Part shown: piece after piece, positions 1 through 7,498 of the stretch
How positions within the stretch are numbered: the stretch's first letter is position 1
Layout: every line of letters starts with the position of its first letter
NCBI RefSeq assembly: GCF_003052605.1
Contig: NZ_QASO01000024.1
Coordinates: forward strand, 1-32,182
DNA from: Ectopseudomonas oleovorans
GTDB taxonomy: Bacteria; Pseudomonadota; Gammaproteobacteria; Pseudomonadales; Pseudomonadaceae
Direction of reading: 5' to 3'
Length of the DNA stretch: 32,182 bases
Notes under the pieces: model-generated
The model's database searches: none
The model's input: the letters and a program-made list of their open reading frames with translations, nothing else
What the model was told of the DNA's origin: nothing
Translations under genes and position numbers: made by a program

Positions 1-248
1 CGTAGTAGAGATCCACTCGATTGCACAGTGACATGAACTGATGACGAACCGGTCGCACCGACCTGTGTGTAACCTGCTGCATCCATCGGCCCTCTGCTTT
101 GCAAGGCCGCTAGCCCGGTTAGGCGCACAGGAGCGAAATTCATCATGGCTCAAGGCTAACGCCTTATCAGAAGTCGAATATACGGAAGCAGTCGTACCTA
201 GGTTCAGAGGCAGATTATTTCACTGGCAAAACGGGAGGAGTCCATATA
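1..248. mobile_element. End of an insertion sequence (partial), probably IS110/IS1111-type
   Basis: Bases 1-254 are an exact inverted copy of 31929-32182, so the same repeated element bounds both ends of the window. The unique side lies in a REP palindrome. The element appears to stop near 248, just after the subterminal motif GGGAGGAGTCCAT (233-245). Insertion into REP palindromes without an obvious target duplication, a subterminal inverted motif and a long non-coding end are all known for the IS110/IS1111 family. No transposase is in the window, so the family is inferred. In that family a long non-coding end carries a bridge RNA. A small hairpin (AAGGC-TAAC-GCCTT, about 152-165) is visible. 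The open frame 41-400 crosses the IS/REP junction and is not treated as a gene. Confidence 0.7.
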
Positions 249-310
249 CGGATGAAATCCGGGACAGATCGGACGGCATACCAGACCGCCCCGGATTTCA
301 TCCGGGCTAC
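249..310. repeat. REP palindrome pair, target of the IS insertion
   Basis: The arms CGGATGAAATCCGGG (249-263) and CCCCGGATTTCATCCGGG (290-307) are inverted copies, followed by GCTAC, as in a Pseudomonas REP pair. The left arm lacks its usual GTAGCC start because the insertion sequence joins there. The pair lies 6 bases after the pyrF stop and may also act as a mRNA 3' end stabiliser or weak terminator; that role is inferred. Confidence 0.75.
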
Positions 311-315
311 AGGGC

Positions 316-1017
316 TCAGGCGCGCAGCTCGGCAACCACCGCTGCCAGCGCCTGCGCCGGATCGGCAGCCTGGCTGATCGGGCGGCCGATCACCAGATAA
401 TCGGAGCCGGCCTCCAGCGCCTGGCGTGGGGTGAGAATGCGCTTCTGGTCATCGGCACTGCTGCCGGCCGGACGAATACCCGGGGTCACCAGTTGCAGAC
501 GCGGCTGCGCGACCTTCAGCGCCTGCGCTTCCTGCGCCGAGCAGACCAGGCCATCGAGCCCGGCATCGGCAGCCAGACCGGCCAGGCGCAGTACCTGCTC
601 CTGCGGCGGTACGTCCAGGCCGATGCCGGCCAGATCCTGCTGCTCCATGCTGGTCAGCACCGTTACGCCGATCAGCAGCGGCTTGGCGCCTGCCAGCTTG
701 TCCAGCTCGTTACGACAGGCCGCCATCATGCGCAGGCCGCCAGAGCAATGCACATTGACCATCCACACGCCCAGTTCCGCAGCGGCCTTGACCGCCATCG
801 CCGTGGTGTTGGGGATGTCGTGGAATTTCAGATCGAGGAACAGCTCGAAACCCTTGGCCCGCAACGCCTCGACCACTTGTGGGCCGCTACGGGTGAACAG
901 CTCCTTGCCGACCTTGACCCGACACAGCGCCGGATCGAGCTGATCGGCCAGCGCCAGAGCAGCATCACGGCAGGGAAAGTCGAGGGCGACGATGATCGGG
1001 GTTTGGCAGACAGGCAT
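316..1017 (-). CDS. pyrF: Orotidine 5'-phosphate decarboxylase
   Basis: PyrF decarboxylates OMP to UMP, the last step of de novo pyrimidine synthesis, in the cytoplasm. The 233-residue product has the usual bacterial length. It shows the N-terminal strand TPIIVALDF, the substrate lysine segment KVGKELF (about 35-41), the catalytic block [10 protein letters not shown] (62-71) with its Asp-Lys-Asp charges, the NVHCSGG segment, and the C-terminal phosphate-binding TPGIRP and GRPI motifs. The frame is open 19 codons further upstream, but those residues (MIGCFALQC...) do not look like PyrF. The ATG giving [10 protein letters not shown] matches the family start, so I chose it. The gene looks intact and stands alone between two repeat regions. 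No regulatory site was recognised. Confidence 0.97.
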   Translation of the reverse strand: MPVCQTPIIVALDFPCRDAALALADQLDPALCRVKVGKELFTRSGPQVVEALRAKGFELFLDLKFHDIPNTTAMAVKAAAELGVWMVNVHCSGGLRMMAACRNELDKLAGAKPLLIGVTVLTSMEQQDLAGIGLDVPPQEQVLRLAGLAADAGLDGLVCSAQEAQALKVAQPRLQLVTPGIRPAGSSADDQKRILTPRQALEAGSDYLVIGRPISQAADPAQALAAVVAELRA

Positions 1018-1143
1018 GGCGGGTCTCGAACAGGATAAAAACGCCGCGCATTGTAGCGCAAAGCATCCGATCACTGGTCGCGGCCGAAGTCCCTGTCCAG
1101 GGCAATCGCGCTATGCGTTCGAGGACCCGAGGATGCTGCATCG

Positions 1144-1195
1144 GTAGGGCGGGTGAAACCCGCCAATAGCCTCTGGCGGGTTTCACCCGCCCTAC
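1144..1195. repeat. 22-bp inverted repeat (GTAGGGCGGGTGAAACCCGCCA type)
   Basis: Perfect 22-base arms at 1144-1165 and 1174-1195 are separated by 8 bases. Each arm is itself a hairpin (GGCGGGT-TTC-ACCCGCC). The same unit occurs as a pair between atuC and atuD (13597-13646) and as a single copy before atuE (14856-14877). It is a dispersed REP-like family in this genome and lies in the gap between pyrF and the response regulator gene. Confidence 0.85.
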
Positions 1196-1212
1196 GAATC
1201 TGGCATTGCCCC

Positions 1213-1240
1213 GTAGGAGCGGCTTCAGCCGCGAAAGCTC
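1213..1240. repeat. Single REP unit (GTAGGAGCGGCTTCAGCCGCG type)
   Basis: GTAGGAGCGGCTTCAGCCGCG begins at 1213 and holds the hairpin GCGGC-TTCA-GCCGC (1219-1232). It belongs to the same broad GTAGGAGC family as the repeats after atuA, atuE and ccoI. It lies 16 bases beyond the stop of the minus-strand response regulator, where it could serve as a transcript end; that is inferred. Confidence 0.65.
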
Positions 1241-1255
1241 ATGGCAGCCAAACGG

Positions 1256-2170
1256 TCAGGCTATCAGCCGTTCACGCAGACGCCCAAGCATGCCCATCAG
1301 GCTACCCACCTTCTCCTGCTCACGCTCGTCACGCGGCACCTCGGCCAGGCGAGTGACCACCTGCTGCGGCTGCGCGCGCCAGATCAGCGCCTGCTCGGCA
1401 GCGGCCTTGAGGCCCTTCTCGAACAGCCCACGGCGAATCGGCTTGGGCAGGTAGCGGAAGATCTGCGCCTCATTGACCAGGCGCAGCAACGCCTGGGTGT
1501 CCTGAAACGGCGTGACCACCAGGCTGAGCAGACGCGGGTGCGCTTGCGCCAGGGTCTTGAGCAACGGCGCGGTGTCTTCGCCGGCCAGCTTGAGGTCACT
1601 GACCAGAATGTCCACGCCTTCGTTGTTGAGTTGCAGCATGGCCTCGGCCAGATTGCGCGCACGCAGCAGGCGGTGCCCGCCTGCGACGCAGAACTCGCCA
1701 ACGACGCTGAGCGTGTCCGGCTCATCGTCGAGCGACAGCAGCGTCAGCGGCGCGCTCAGCTTCTCACTGGCAACAGCCTGCAAAGGCTGCGCCTGGCGCA
1801 CCGCCAGCTCTGCCGCCTGACGCAGGGTGAAGGCCATTTCCTGCTGGCCCCAGGGTTTGGTCAAGTAACGGAAGATGCCGCCGTTGTTCAACGCCTCCAC
1901 CGCGGCATCCAGATCGGAATAGCCAGTCAGCAGGATGCGCAGGGTATTCGGCGCGATCTCGCGCGCTTCGGCCAGCAGCTGCGCGCCGCTCATCTGCGGC
2001 ATGCGCTGGTCACTGACCAGCACGTGAATGTGCTCCTCACGCAGGCGCTGCAGGGCACGCAACGGGTCGCTCTCGGTCAGCACCTCGTAGTGGCGGCGAA
2101 ACTGCAGGGCGAGACTGCGCAGAATGCGCTCCTCGTCATCGACGAAGAGAATGCGAACGGGTGCGGACAT
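1256..2170 (-). CDS. Response regulator with two receiver domains and no output domain
   Basis: The 304-residue protein consists of two CheY-like receiver domains. Domain 1 (about 5-120) has the acidic pair D11/D12, phospho-acceptor D54 in VSDQRMP, T82 and K105. Domain 2 (about 142-260) has D148/D149, D192 in VSDLKL, T220 and K243. Both therefore look able to accept phosphate. The rest is a short C-terminal tail of about 45 residues with no DNA-binding, HD-GYP or GGDEF domain, so output is probably by protein contact or by phosphate relay. The start ATG overlaps the stop of the upstream kinase gene (TGATG), so the two are translationally coupled and are almost certainly partners. The process they control is unknown. 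The gene faces away from eutBC. Confidence 0.85.
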   Translation of the reverse strand: MSAPVRILFVDDEERILRSLALQFRRHYEVLTESDPLRALQRLREEHIHVLVSDQRMPQMSGAQLLAEAREIAPNTLRILLTGYSDLDAAVEALNNGGIFRYLTKPWGQQEMAFTLRQAAELAVRQAQPLQAVASEKLSAPLTLLSLDDEPDTLSVVGEFCVAGGHRLLRARNLAEAMLQLNNEGVDILVSDLKLAGEDTAPLLKTLAQAHPRLLSLVVTPFQDTQALLRLVNEAQIFRYLPKPIRRGLFEKGLKAAAEQALIWRAQPQQVVTRLAEVPRDEREQEKVGSLMGMLGRLRERLIA

Positions 2171-3474
2171 CAGGCGCTCCTTTTAATGGCGACAGTAGCG
2201 GGCAGCGGCAGGCTGATCAGAAAACGCGTGCCACGCCCTGGCTCGGAGGCGACGCGAATGCGGCCGCCGTGGTCCTGGACGATCTTGTAGCTGATGGACA
2301 ACCCGAGGCCGGTGCCCTGGCCGACCGGCTTGGTGGTGAAGAAAGGATCGAAGATCTTCGCCATGACTTCCGGCGGCATGCCACGGCCATTGTCCTGCAG
2401 CGAGACATGGATGCCCTCGGCATCGGCCCAGCTGCGAATCTGGATACGCCCGCTGCCATCGATGGCCTGGGCAGCGTTGGTCAACAGGTTGAGCAGCACC
2501 TGGTTGATCTGCGAGGGCGCGCAGGCGATACGCGGCAGCTCGCCGAGCTGCTGCACCACTTCGGCCTTGTCCTTGATGTGGTTGCGCGCGATCAGCAGCG
2601 CGCTGCGGATGCAGTCATTGAGGTCGACCTCCTCGCTCATGGCACGGTCGAGACGGGCGAAATCCTTCAGGCCCACCACCAACTCGCCAATCTGCTCCAG
2701 GCCATACAGGGTGTCGCCATACAGCTGCTGCAGATCCTCGGCCAGCAGCTCCGGCGCTACCTGCTGGCGAGCCTGTTCGGCGGTCTGCAGGGCCTGGCTC
2801 AGGCTCGCCTCGTCGCAGTCGGGGTCGTTCAGGCACTGGCCTAGGCGCGCCTGTGCGGCGGCGAGTTCGAACAGTGGCTCGCTCAATTCACGCAGCAGCT
2901 GCACGTTGTTCTTCACGTAGCCCAGTGGCGTGTTCAACTCGTGGGCGACGCCGGCGACCATCTGACCGAGCGACGCCATCTTCTCCGATTGCAGCAACTG
3001 CGCCTGGGACTCCTTGAGATCCACCAGCGCCTGGCGCAGTACGCGGTTGCGCTGGGCGACACGTGCTTCCATGGCCTTGAGCAGATCCAGCACCGTACCC
3101 AGACCGCAGTATTCGCCCTGGGCATCGATAAGGACGAAGTCCTCGGTGATCGGGTATTGCAGCTGGGCGGTGACCTGCTTGGAAGCCTCTTCCAGACTGG
3201 CTTCCAGGCTGACGATCAGCGGCGCGTCGTTCATCACCTCGCCAACCGGATGACGACCACGCAGGTCGCGCCCGAAGCGCTGCATGAAGATGTCCTGCAG
3301 GGTGGCGCGACTGACCAGGCCGAGTGGCCGGTTGTTCTCGTCCACCACCGGCAGGGAGAGAAAGGCGCGGTGTTCAGCCGCCAGAAACAGATCGGCGACC
3401 TCGTTGATGCTCATCGACGCAGCGAGCGGCTTCACGGCTCGCATCAGCGATTGCAGCGCTCTGGCTTGGGTCAC
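2170..3474 (-). CDS. Soluble sensor histidine kinase with N-terminal CBS pair
   Basis: The 434-residue kinase has no membrane segment. An N-terminal tandem CBS module (about 12-135) could bind an adenine nucleotide or similar ligand. A coiled linker (about 137-165) follows. The HisKA domain carries the phospho-acceptor H178 in VAHELNTPLG. The ATPase domain has an N box around N333 (LLTNAAQAI), DNGRGMP (361-367), FDPFFTTK (375-382) and GTGLGLSI (387-394), all intact. The start is GTG: a strong GGGGAGG lies six bases upstream (3481-3487 on the minus strand). It forms an operon with the dual-receiver regulator. A cytoplasmic CBS kinase suggests sensing of energy state, but that is inference. The gap to the divergent eutB remnant is 231 bases and shows no recognisable operator. 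Confidence 0.88.
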   Translation of the reverse strand: MTQARALQSLMRAVKPLAASMSINEVADLFLAAEHRAFLSLPVVDENNRPLGLVSRATLQDIFMQRFGRDLRGRHPVGEVMNDAPLIVSLEASLEEASKQVTAQLQYPITEDFVLIDAQGEYCGLGTVLDLLKAMEARVAQRNRVLRQALVDLKESQAQLLQSEKMASLGQMVAGVAHELNTPLGYVKNNVQLLRELSEPLFELAAAQARLGQCLNDPDCDEASLSQALQTAEQARQQVAPELLAEDLQQLYGDTLYGLEQIGELVVGLKDFARLDRAMSEEVDLNDCIRSALLIARNHIKDKAEVVQQLGELPRIACAPSQINQVLLNLLTNAAQAIDGSGRIQIRSWADAEGIHVSLQDNGRGMPPEVMAKIFDPFFTTKPVGQGTGLGLSISYKIVQDHGGRIRVASEPGRGTRFLISLPLPATVAIKRSA

Positions 3475-3480
3475 GAACGG

Positions 3481-3487
3481 CCTCCCC
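3481..3487 (-). promoter_or_regulatory. Shine-Dalgarno site fixing the GTG start of the CBS kinase
   Basis: Read on the minus strand this is GGGGAGG, six bases before GTG at 3474. The first in-frame ATG (codon 11) has no comparable site, so this decides the start. Confidence 0.75.
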
Positions 3488-3705
3488 TGCTATCGGAAAG
3501 CCGTCATTCAAACAGCGCCAAGTTGCAATCATGTGACAGACATCACGCTGCCGGCGCGCCACCCTGGTGCGCCAGACCCGCCTCCGCACCATTTTCCAGC
3601 TCCTGAGATAGCCGGCCTGCTTCTACGGAGCGCCAATCTCGGGCGGCCGGCCCTCTGGCATGAGCACTGCACGGCAAGCACATCCTTTTGCAGCAGGTTG
3701 CAGCC

Positions 3706-4641
3706 ATGCCCTATCAAACCACCATCGGCAGCCTGGTCTACCGCTTCGTCGACCTCAAGACGCTGCTGGCCAAGGCCAGCCCGGCGCGCTCCGGCGATTA
3801 CCTGGCAGGGCTGGCCGCCGCTACCTACGAAGAGCGCATGGCGGCCAAGCTGGCCCTGGCCGAGGTGCCGCTGGGGCGCTTTCTCGACGAGGCACTGATT
3901 GCCTACGAGCAGGACGAAGTCACGCGCCTGATCATCGACCGACATGACACCGCCGCCTTCGCCCCGATCAGCCACCTCACGGTCGGCGACCTGCGCGACT
4001 GGCTGCTGCTGGAGAAGACCGACAGCGCGCGCCTGGCTGCCGTGGCCGCTGGGCTGACGCCGGAGATGGTCGCTGCGGTGAGCAAGCTGATGCGCAATCA
4101 GGACCTGATTCTGGTGGCGCGCAAATGCCAGGTGATCAGCCGCTTTCGCAACACCCTGGGCCTGCCCGGTCACCTTGCTGTGCGCCTACAGCCCAATCAC
4201 CCCACCGACGACGTGCGCGGCATCGCCGCCAGCATGCTCGACGGCCTGCTGTATGGCTCCGGCGACGCCACGGTCGGCATCAACCCGGCCAGCGACTCGC
4301 TGCCAACGCTGATGCGCCTGTGGCAGATGATGGACGAGGTGCGCCAGCACTTCGAAATCCCCCTGCAGAGCTGCGTGCTGACCCACGTCACCACGCAGAT
4401 CCAGGCCATCGAGGCCGGCGCGCCGATCGACCTGGTGTTCCAGTCCATCGCCGGTACCGAAGCCACCAACGCCGGCTTCGGCGTATCCCTGGCAATCCTT
4501 CGCGAAGCCCACGAAGCCGCGCTGTCGCTCGGTCGCGGCACCCTCGGCGATAAAACCGGCCAGGGCAGCGCGCTATCGGCCGTGGCCACCACCTGCTCAA
4601 GCAACTGCCGCACATATCGGGAGCCGCGTGATGGCCAATGA
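3706..4641 (+). pseudogene. eutB: Ethanolamine ammonia-lyase large subunit, internally deleted
   Basis: Residues 1 to about 292 are clearly EutB: SPARSGDYLAGLAA near the N-terminus, RLQPNHPTDD, DGLLYGSGDATVGINPASDS, CVLTHVTTQI and VFQSIAGTEATNAGFGVSLA. The full-length family protein is about 450-465 residues. Two lesions are visible. First, GDKTGQGS (about 4546-4569) replaces the family's GxNxMYFETGQGS, a loss of about five residues in the catalytic barrel. Second, right after SALSA (4581) about 150 codons are missing. The natural C-terminus then continues in another frame (HHLLKQLPH, 4587-4613) to TGA at 4629-4631, which overlaps the eutC ATG. In the original frame 20 unrelated residues follow to a stop at 4641. 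The product cannot be an active adenosylcobalamin-dependent lyase. I chose the ATG at 3706; a TTG at 3688 is possible but less likely. Confidence 0.9.
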
Positions 4642-5395
4642 TCTGATTCAGCAAAATCCCTGGGACGAACTGCGCGCACATACCTCGGCACGCATAGCGC
4701 TCGGCCGCGTCGGCTGCAGCCTGCCCACCCGCGAGGTGCTCAAGTTCGGCCTGGCCCATGCCCAGGCGCGCGATGCCGTGCATCGTCCGCTGGACTTCGG
4801 CGAACTCAAGCATCAGTTGCATACGGCAGGCTTTCGTACCCTGAAAGTACGCAGCAACGCCGACGACCGGCAAACCTACCTGCTGCGCCCGGATCACGGC
4901 CAACACCTGCATGGCGACTGCCGTGTGCAGCTGCAACACGAACTGCCCGCACCGGAAATCGCTATCGTGCTGGCCGATGGCTTGTCGGCCGTCGCCATGC
5001 AGCGCCATGCCCTGCCGCTGTTGCAAGCCCTGCGCGATCGCTTCGATACCGACTGGGCCAACACCCCGGTGGTGCTTGCCGAACAGGGGCGCGTGGCGAT
5101 TGGCGACGGCATCGGTGAAGCCCTGCGCGCACGTCTGGTGATCGTGATGATCGGTGAGCGGCCGAGGCTGACCTCGCCGGACAGCCTCGGCCTGTATCTG
5201 ACCTACGCGCCGCGGGTGGGCTGCCTGGACAGCGCGCGCAACTGCATCTCCAACGTACGTCCCGAGGGCCTGCCTTACCAGCTGGCGGCACACAAACTCG
5301 TCTACCTGGCGCGCCAGGCGCTGCGCCAGCAACTGAGTGGCGTGCAGCTCAAGGACGACAGCAACCTGCAGCCGGTGGCGCTACAGGCCGACTGA
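4631..5395 (+). CDS. eutC: Ethanolamine ammonia-lyase small subunit
   Basis: EutC, with EutB, forms the B12-dependent enzyme that splits ethanolamine into acetaldehyde and ammonia. The 254-residue product looks complete: SARIALGRVGCSLPT near the N-terminus, EIAIVLADGLSA in the cobalamin-binding part, GERPRLTSPDSLGLYLTYAP, and the C-terminal NCISNVRPEGLPY. The ATG overlaps the natural eutB stop (TGATG), so the pair was once translationally coupled; a GTG one codon earlier (4628) is also in frame. Because eutB beside it is broken, EutC probably has no partner unless a second eutB exists elsewhere. The usual permease, aldehyde dehydrogenase and activator genes of Pseudomonas eut loci are not next to it. 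Confidence 0.92.
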   Translation: MANDLIQQNPWDELRAHTSARIALGRVGCSLPTREVLKFGLAHAQARDAVHRPLDFGELKHQLHTAGFRTLKVRSNADDRQTYLLRPDHGQHLHGDCRVQLQHELPAPEIAIVLADGLSAVAMQRHALPLLQALRDRFDTDWANTPVVLAEQGRVAIGDGIGEALRARLVIVMIGERPRLTSPDSLGLYLTYAPRVGCLDSARNCISNVRPEGLPYQLAAHKLVYLARQALRQQLSGVQLKDDSNLQPVALQAD

Positions 5396-5450
5396 CAAGA
5401 CCCGGCACGCGGGTTATGGTGATAACTCTATTGCCCCATGAGGAGTCATC

Positions 5451-5624
5451 ATGCCCTGGTACGTCTGGCTGCTACTGGTTCTGGTGTTTGGCTCGGTGAT
5501 CGGTAGCCTGCTGGTGCTGCGCAGCAGTGCCAAGAAAATGCCCCTGAGCGAAGACCAGCTCGAGCGCATGCGTAAACGCGCCATCGAGCAGGACGCCAAG
5601 GATGCGCGCGAGCGTCAGCGCTAA
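5451..5624 (+). CDS. Small single-pass membrane protein, DUF2897 family
   Basis: This 57-residue gene has AGGAG (5441-5445) six bases before its ATG. One transmembrane helix (about 3-24, WYVWLLLVLVFGSVIGSLLV) is followed by a charged, probably helical cytoplasmic tail rich in Glu, Arg and Lys (SEDQLERMRKRAIEQDAKDA). Size and pattern match the DUF2897 proteins of Pseudomonas, whose function is unknown. It is 55 bases downstream of eutC on the same strand but need not share its role. Confidence 0.8.
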   Translation: MPWYVWLLLVLVFGSVIGSLLVLRSSAKKMPLSEDQLERMRKRAIEQDAKDARERQR

Positions 5625-5673
5625 ACGCCCTCGTCCTGTCAGGTAACGCCAAGACTGCCCGCAACGCAGCCTG

Positions 5674-5864
5674 CTAGCAGGTTGTTGAAAACGTAGGCGA
5701 GGCAGCTAATGCAATACCGATGGCGGCCCCGCAAAAACAGGCGAGGAACGGTCGGAGTCGCGCTCGACTTTACGAGTTGTAAATGAGCATTTGACCGGGC
5801 TGGCGTTCCAGCCTGTTTTTAACGCAGCAATAGCAACGCAGGTAGTTTTTCGACTGCCTGCTAG
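5674..5864. repeat. 191-bp MITE-like intergenic repeat
   Basis: The ends are imperfect inverted repeats: CTAGCAGGTTGTTGAAAA at the left, and CTAGCAGGCAGTCGAAAA when the right end is read on the other strand, 15 of 18 matching. The interior is A/T-richer than the neighbouring genes and codes for nothing. The left end sits in the 12-base palindrome CCTGCTAGCAGG. I recall similar sequences between genes of other pseudomonads, but that needs a search. It fills most of the gap before the CPBP gene and ends about 17 bases before that gene's ribosome-binding site. Confidence 0.55.
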
Positions 5865-5893
5865 ACTGCGCGCCTTCTCAAGGAGAAGGTGCC

Positions 5894-6652
5894 ATGCCCC
5901 TGCATCTGCGCTTACTGCTCCCCGCTCTGATCCTGGCCCTGGGCACCGGCCTGGGTTTCATCCAACCCGTCGGCCTGCTGCTGAGCAGCGTATTCGTCAT
6001 CGTCCTGCTGGCCGGACGATCACATCTGCCAAGCTGGCTATGGCTACCTCTGATTCTGCTTGGCGGAATCGCCCTGGCGGCGCACCTCTTACCCGGTTTC
6101 AGCCCTTGGCAACTGTGGCAGCCACGTCTCATCAGTGCTGATGCGGCGCCCTATGGCCTGCGCCTGTCCTGGGACAAGCTGCTGCTGGGCAGCGCCCTGT
6201 TCACCTGGTGGCTGGGGCAGCCACGCAGACCCGTGCTTTCGCTGAAAAATGCCTGGCTGACGTGCATCGCCACCCTGCTGCTGGTGCCGCTGCTGGCCAT
6301 GGCGCTGGGCCTGGTCACCTGGCAACCCAAATGGCCGCAGGGTCTGCTGTTGTGGCTGGCGGTCAATCTCTGCGTGGCGGTGCTGGCGGAGGAATTGCTC
6401 TTTCGCGGCCTGCTACAGACCGCCCTGATCAAGCGCTTGGGCATCTGGCCCGGCTTGCTGTTGACGGCCGGCTTGTTCGGCGCGGCCCATCTGCCTTTCA
6501 GCGCGCTATTTGCCGTGGTGGCGACCTGCGCTGGCCTCGGTTATGGCCTGGCCTTTCACTACAGCGGCCGTCTGAGCCTGGCCATCGCGCTGCACACAGC
6601 GGTCAATCTGCTGCATATTCTGTTGCTGAGCTATCCGTTACGTCTTGCGTGA
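5894..6652 (+). CDS. CPBP-family intramembrane metalloprotease
   Basis: This 252-residue polytopic membrane protein has about eight hydrophobic segments. It carries the three CPBP/Rce1 (ABI) motifs: EE followed by R (E166, E167, R171 in AEELLFRG), H199 in FGAAHL, and H234/N238 in LHTAVNLL. Those residues form the catalytic glutamate/metal site in the family. Substrates of bacterial members are mostly unknown. AGGAGAAGG (5881-5889) lies five bases before the ATG. The 3' end overlaps the convergent solute-binding pseudogene by 50 bases. Confidence 0.88.
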   Translation: MPLHLRLLLPALILALGTGLGFIQPVGLLLSSVFVIVLLAGRSHLPSWLWLPLILLGGIALAAHLLPGFSPWQLWQPRLISADAAPYGLRLSWDKLLLGSALFTWWLGQPRRPVLSLKNAWLTCIATLLLVPLLAMALGLVTWQPKWPQGLLLWLAVNLCVAVLAEELLFRGLLQTALIKRLGIWPGLLLTAGLFGAAHLPFSALFAVVATCAGLGYGLAFHYSGRLSLAIALHTAVNLLHILLLSYPLRLA

Positions 6653-7422
6653 CGGCAATGCGGTAAGGCGAGAAGATGCGTTGCAACTCGCCCTTCTCCC
6701 GCAACTGCTCGAGCAAGGCAGCGAAGCGTTCGGGAGTTATCGGCGCGCCGGCACGAATCATCGCATGATGACGATAGATCTGATCGACACGCTCGGAGAT
6801 CAGTAACTGGCGTGCATAATCGCGATTGCGCTCAAGGAAGTCATAGAGATTGGAGCGAGTGACCAATGCGACATCGGCGCGCCCGCGTATCACCATCAGC
6901 AGGTTGCTGTCGTGGGAGTGACCGAGGTTGGCATTGAAGGTGCTGGTCAGGAACTCCGGATCGCTGTTGAACTGGGCAAATCCGTAGTGATAACCGCGAT
7001 AAAGCGCCAGGCGCTTGCCTTCGAGCTGTTCGAAGTAACTCTGGTCGCGCAGCGCCTCGTTCCTGGCGACGAACAACTCAGCATCTTCCAGCCTCATATC
7101 GACAGCTTCAGCGTCGATGTCCTGCCATCCCCATTGCGGATTCTCGAAAATCGCTATGTCGATACGCCCGCGCTGCAGGTCACTGAAACGACGCACGATG
7201 GCGGTGGGCAACATGGTGAAGTGGTATTCGCTCTGCTCTCGGTTGAGCGCTTCGAGCAGTTGCGGTAGCAAGCCACTCGAGTCGTGCAGGTTGGACTTGA
7301 TCACATAGGGGGGGGAAGTGCGCGCCACCGACCTTGACCACGTCGGCCGCATAGAGAGAATCCACTAGCAAGAGACACAAGGCACCCAAACATCCATGAA
7401 CCCAGCACCGCGCATGCCGCAT
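6603..7422 (-). pseudogene. Periplasmic solute-binding-like protein, frameshifted at a C8 run
   Basis: The first 36 codons encode a signal peptide (MRHARCWVHG, then GALCLLLVDSLYA before AD) and the mature start VVKVGGAHFPP. The frame breaks at a run of eight C on the coding strand (7308-7315). With seven C the reading would continue as HFPPYVIKSN and run for about 272 residues, nearly the length (269) of the adjacent paralogue. The remaining sequence matches that paralogue throughout: WGWQD, KRLALYRGYHYGFA, HSHDSNL, ALVTRSNL and the C-terminal YRIAV. It looks like a substrate-binding protein of the SBP_bac_3 kind, with no transporter genes nearby. The shift could be a true mutation, a slippage switch or a base-calling error. 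Confidence 0.8.
7308..7315 (-). other. Homopolymer tract (C8 on the coding strand) causing a frameshift
   Basis: Eight G on the plus strand. The paralogue at 7499-8308 reads HFPPY at the same place. Seven C would restore the frame here, so one extra base separates the signal peptide from the rest of the protein. Confidence 0.85.
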
Positions 7423-7498
7423 CTCGAGTCCCCAAAAAATTCCTTCTCTTAGTGTGCTGCACACTACTCCAGTCTCTCCTGACCGACCAGATGGATTT

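Noticed and set aside
41..400. Open frame of 119 codons at the left edge, mirrored at 31777-32142
   Set aside because: It runs from the insertion-sequence end across the junction into the REP and pyrF, differs after the junction in the two copies, and has no ribosome-binding site.
1144..1195. CRISPR-like repeat array
   Set aside because: The related units are inverted, scattered singly or in pairs, and lack regular spacers. No cas gene is present.
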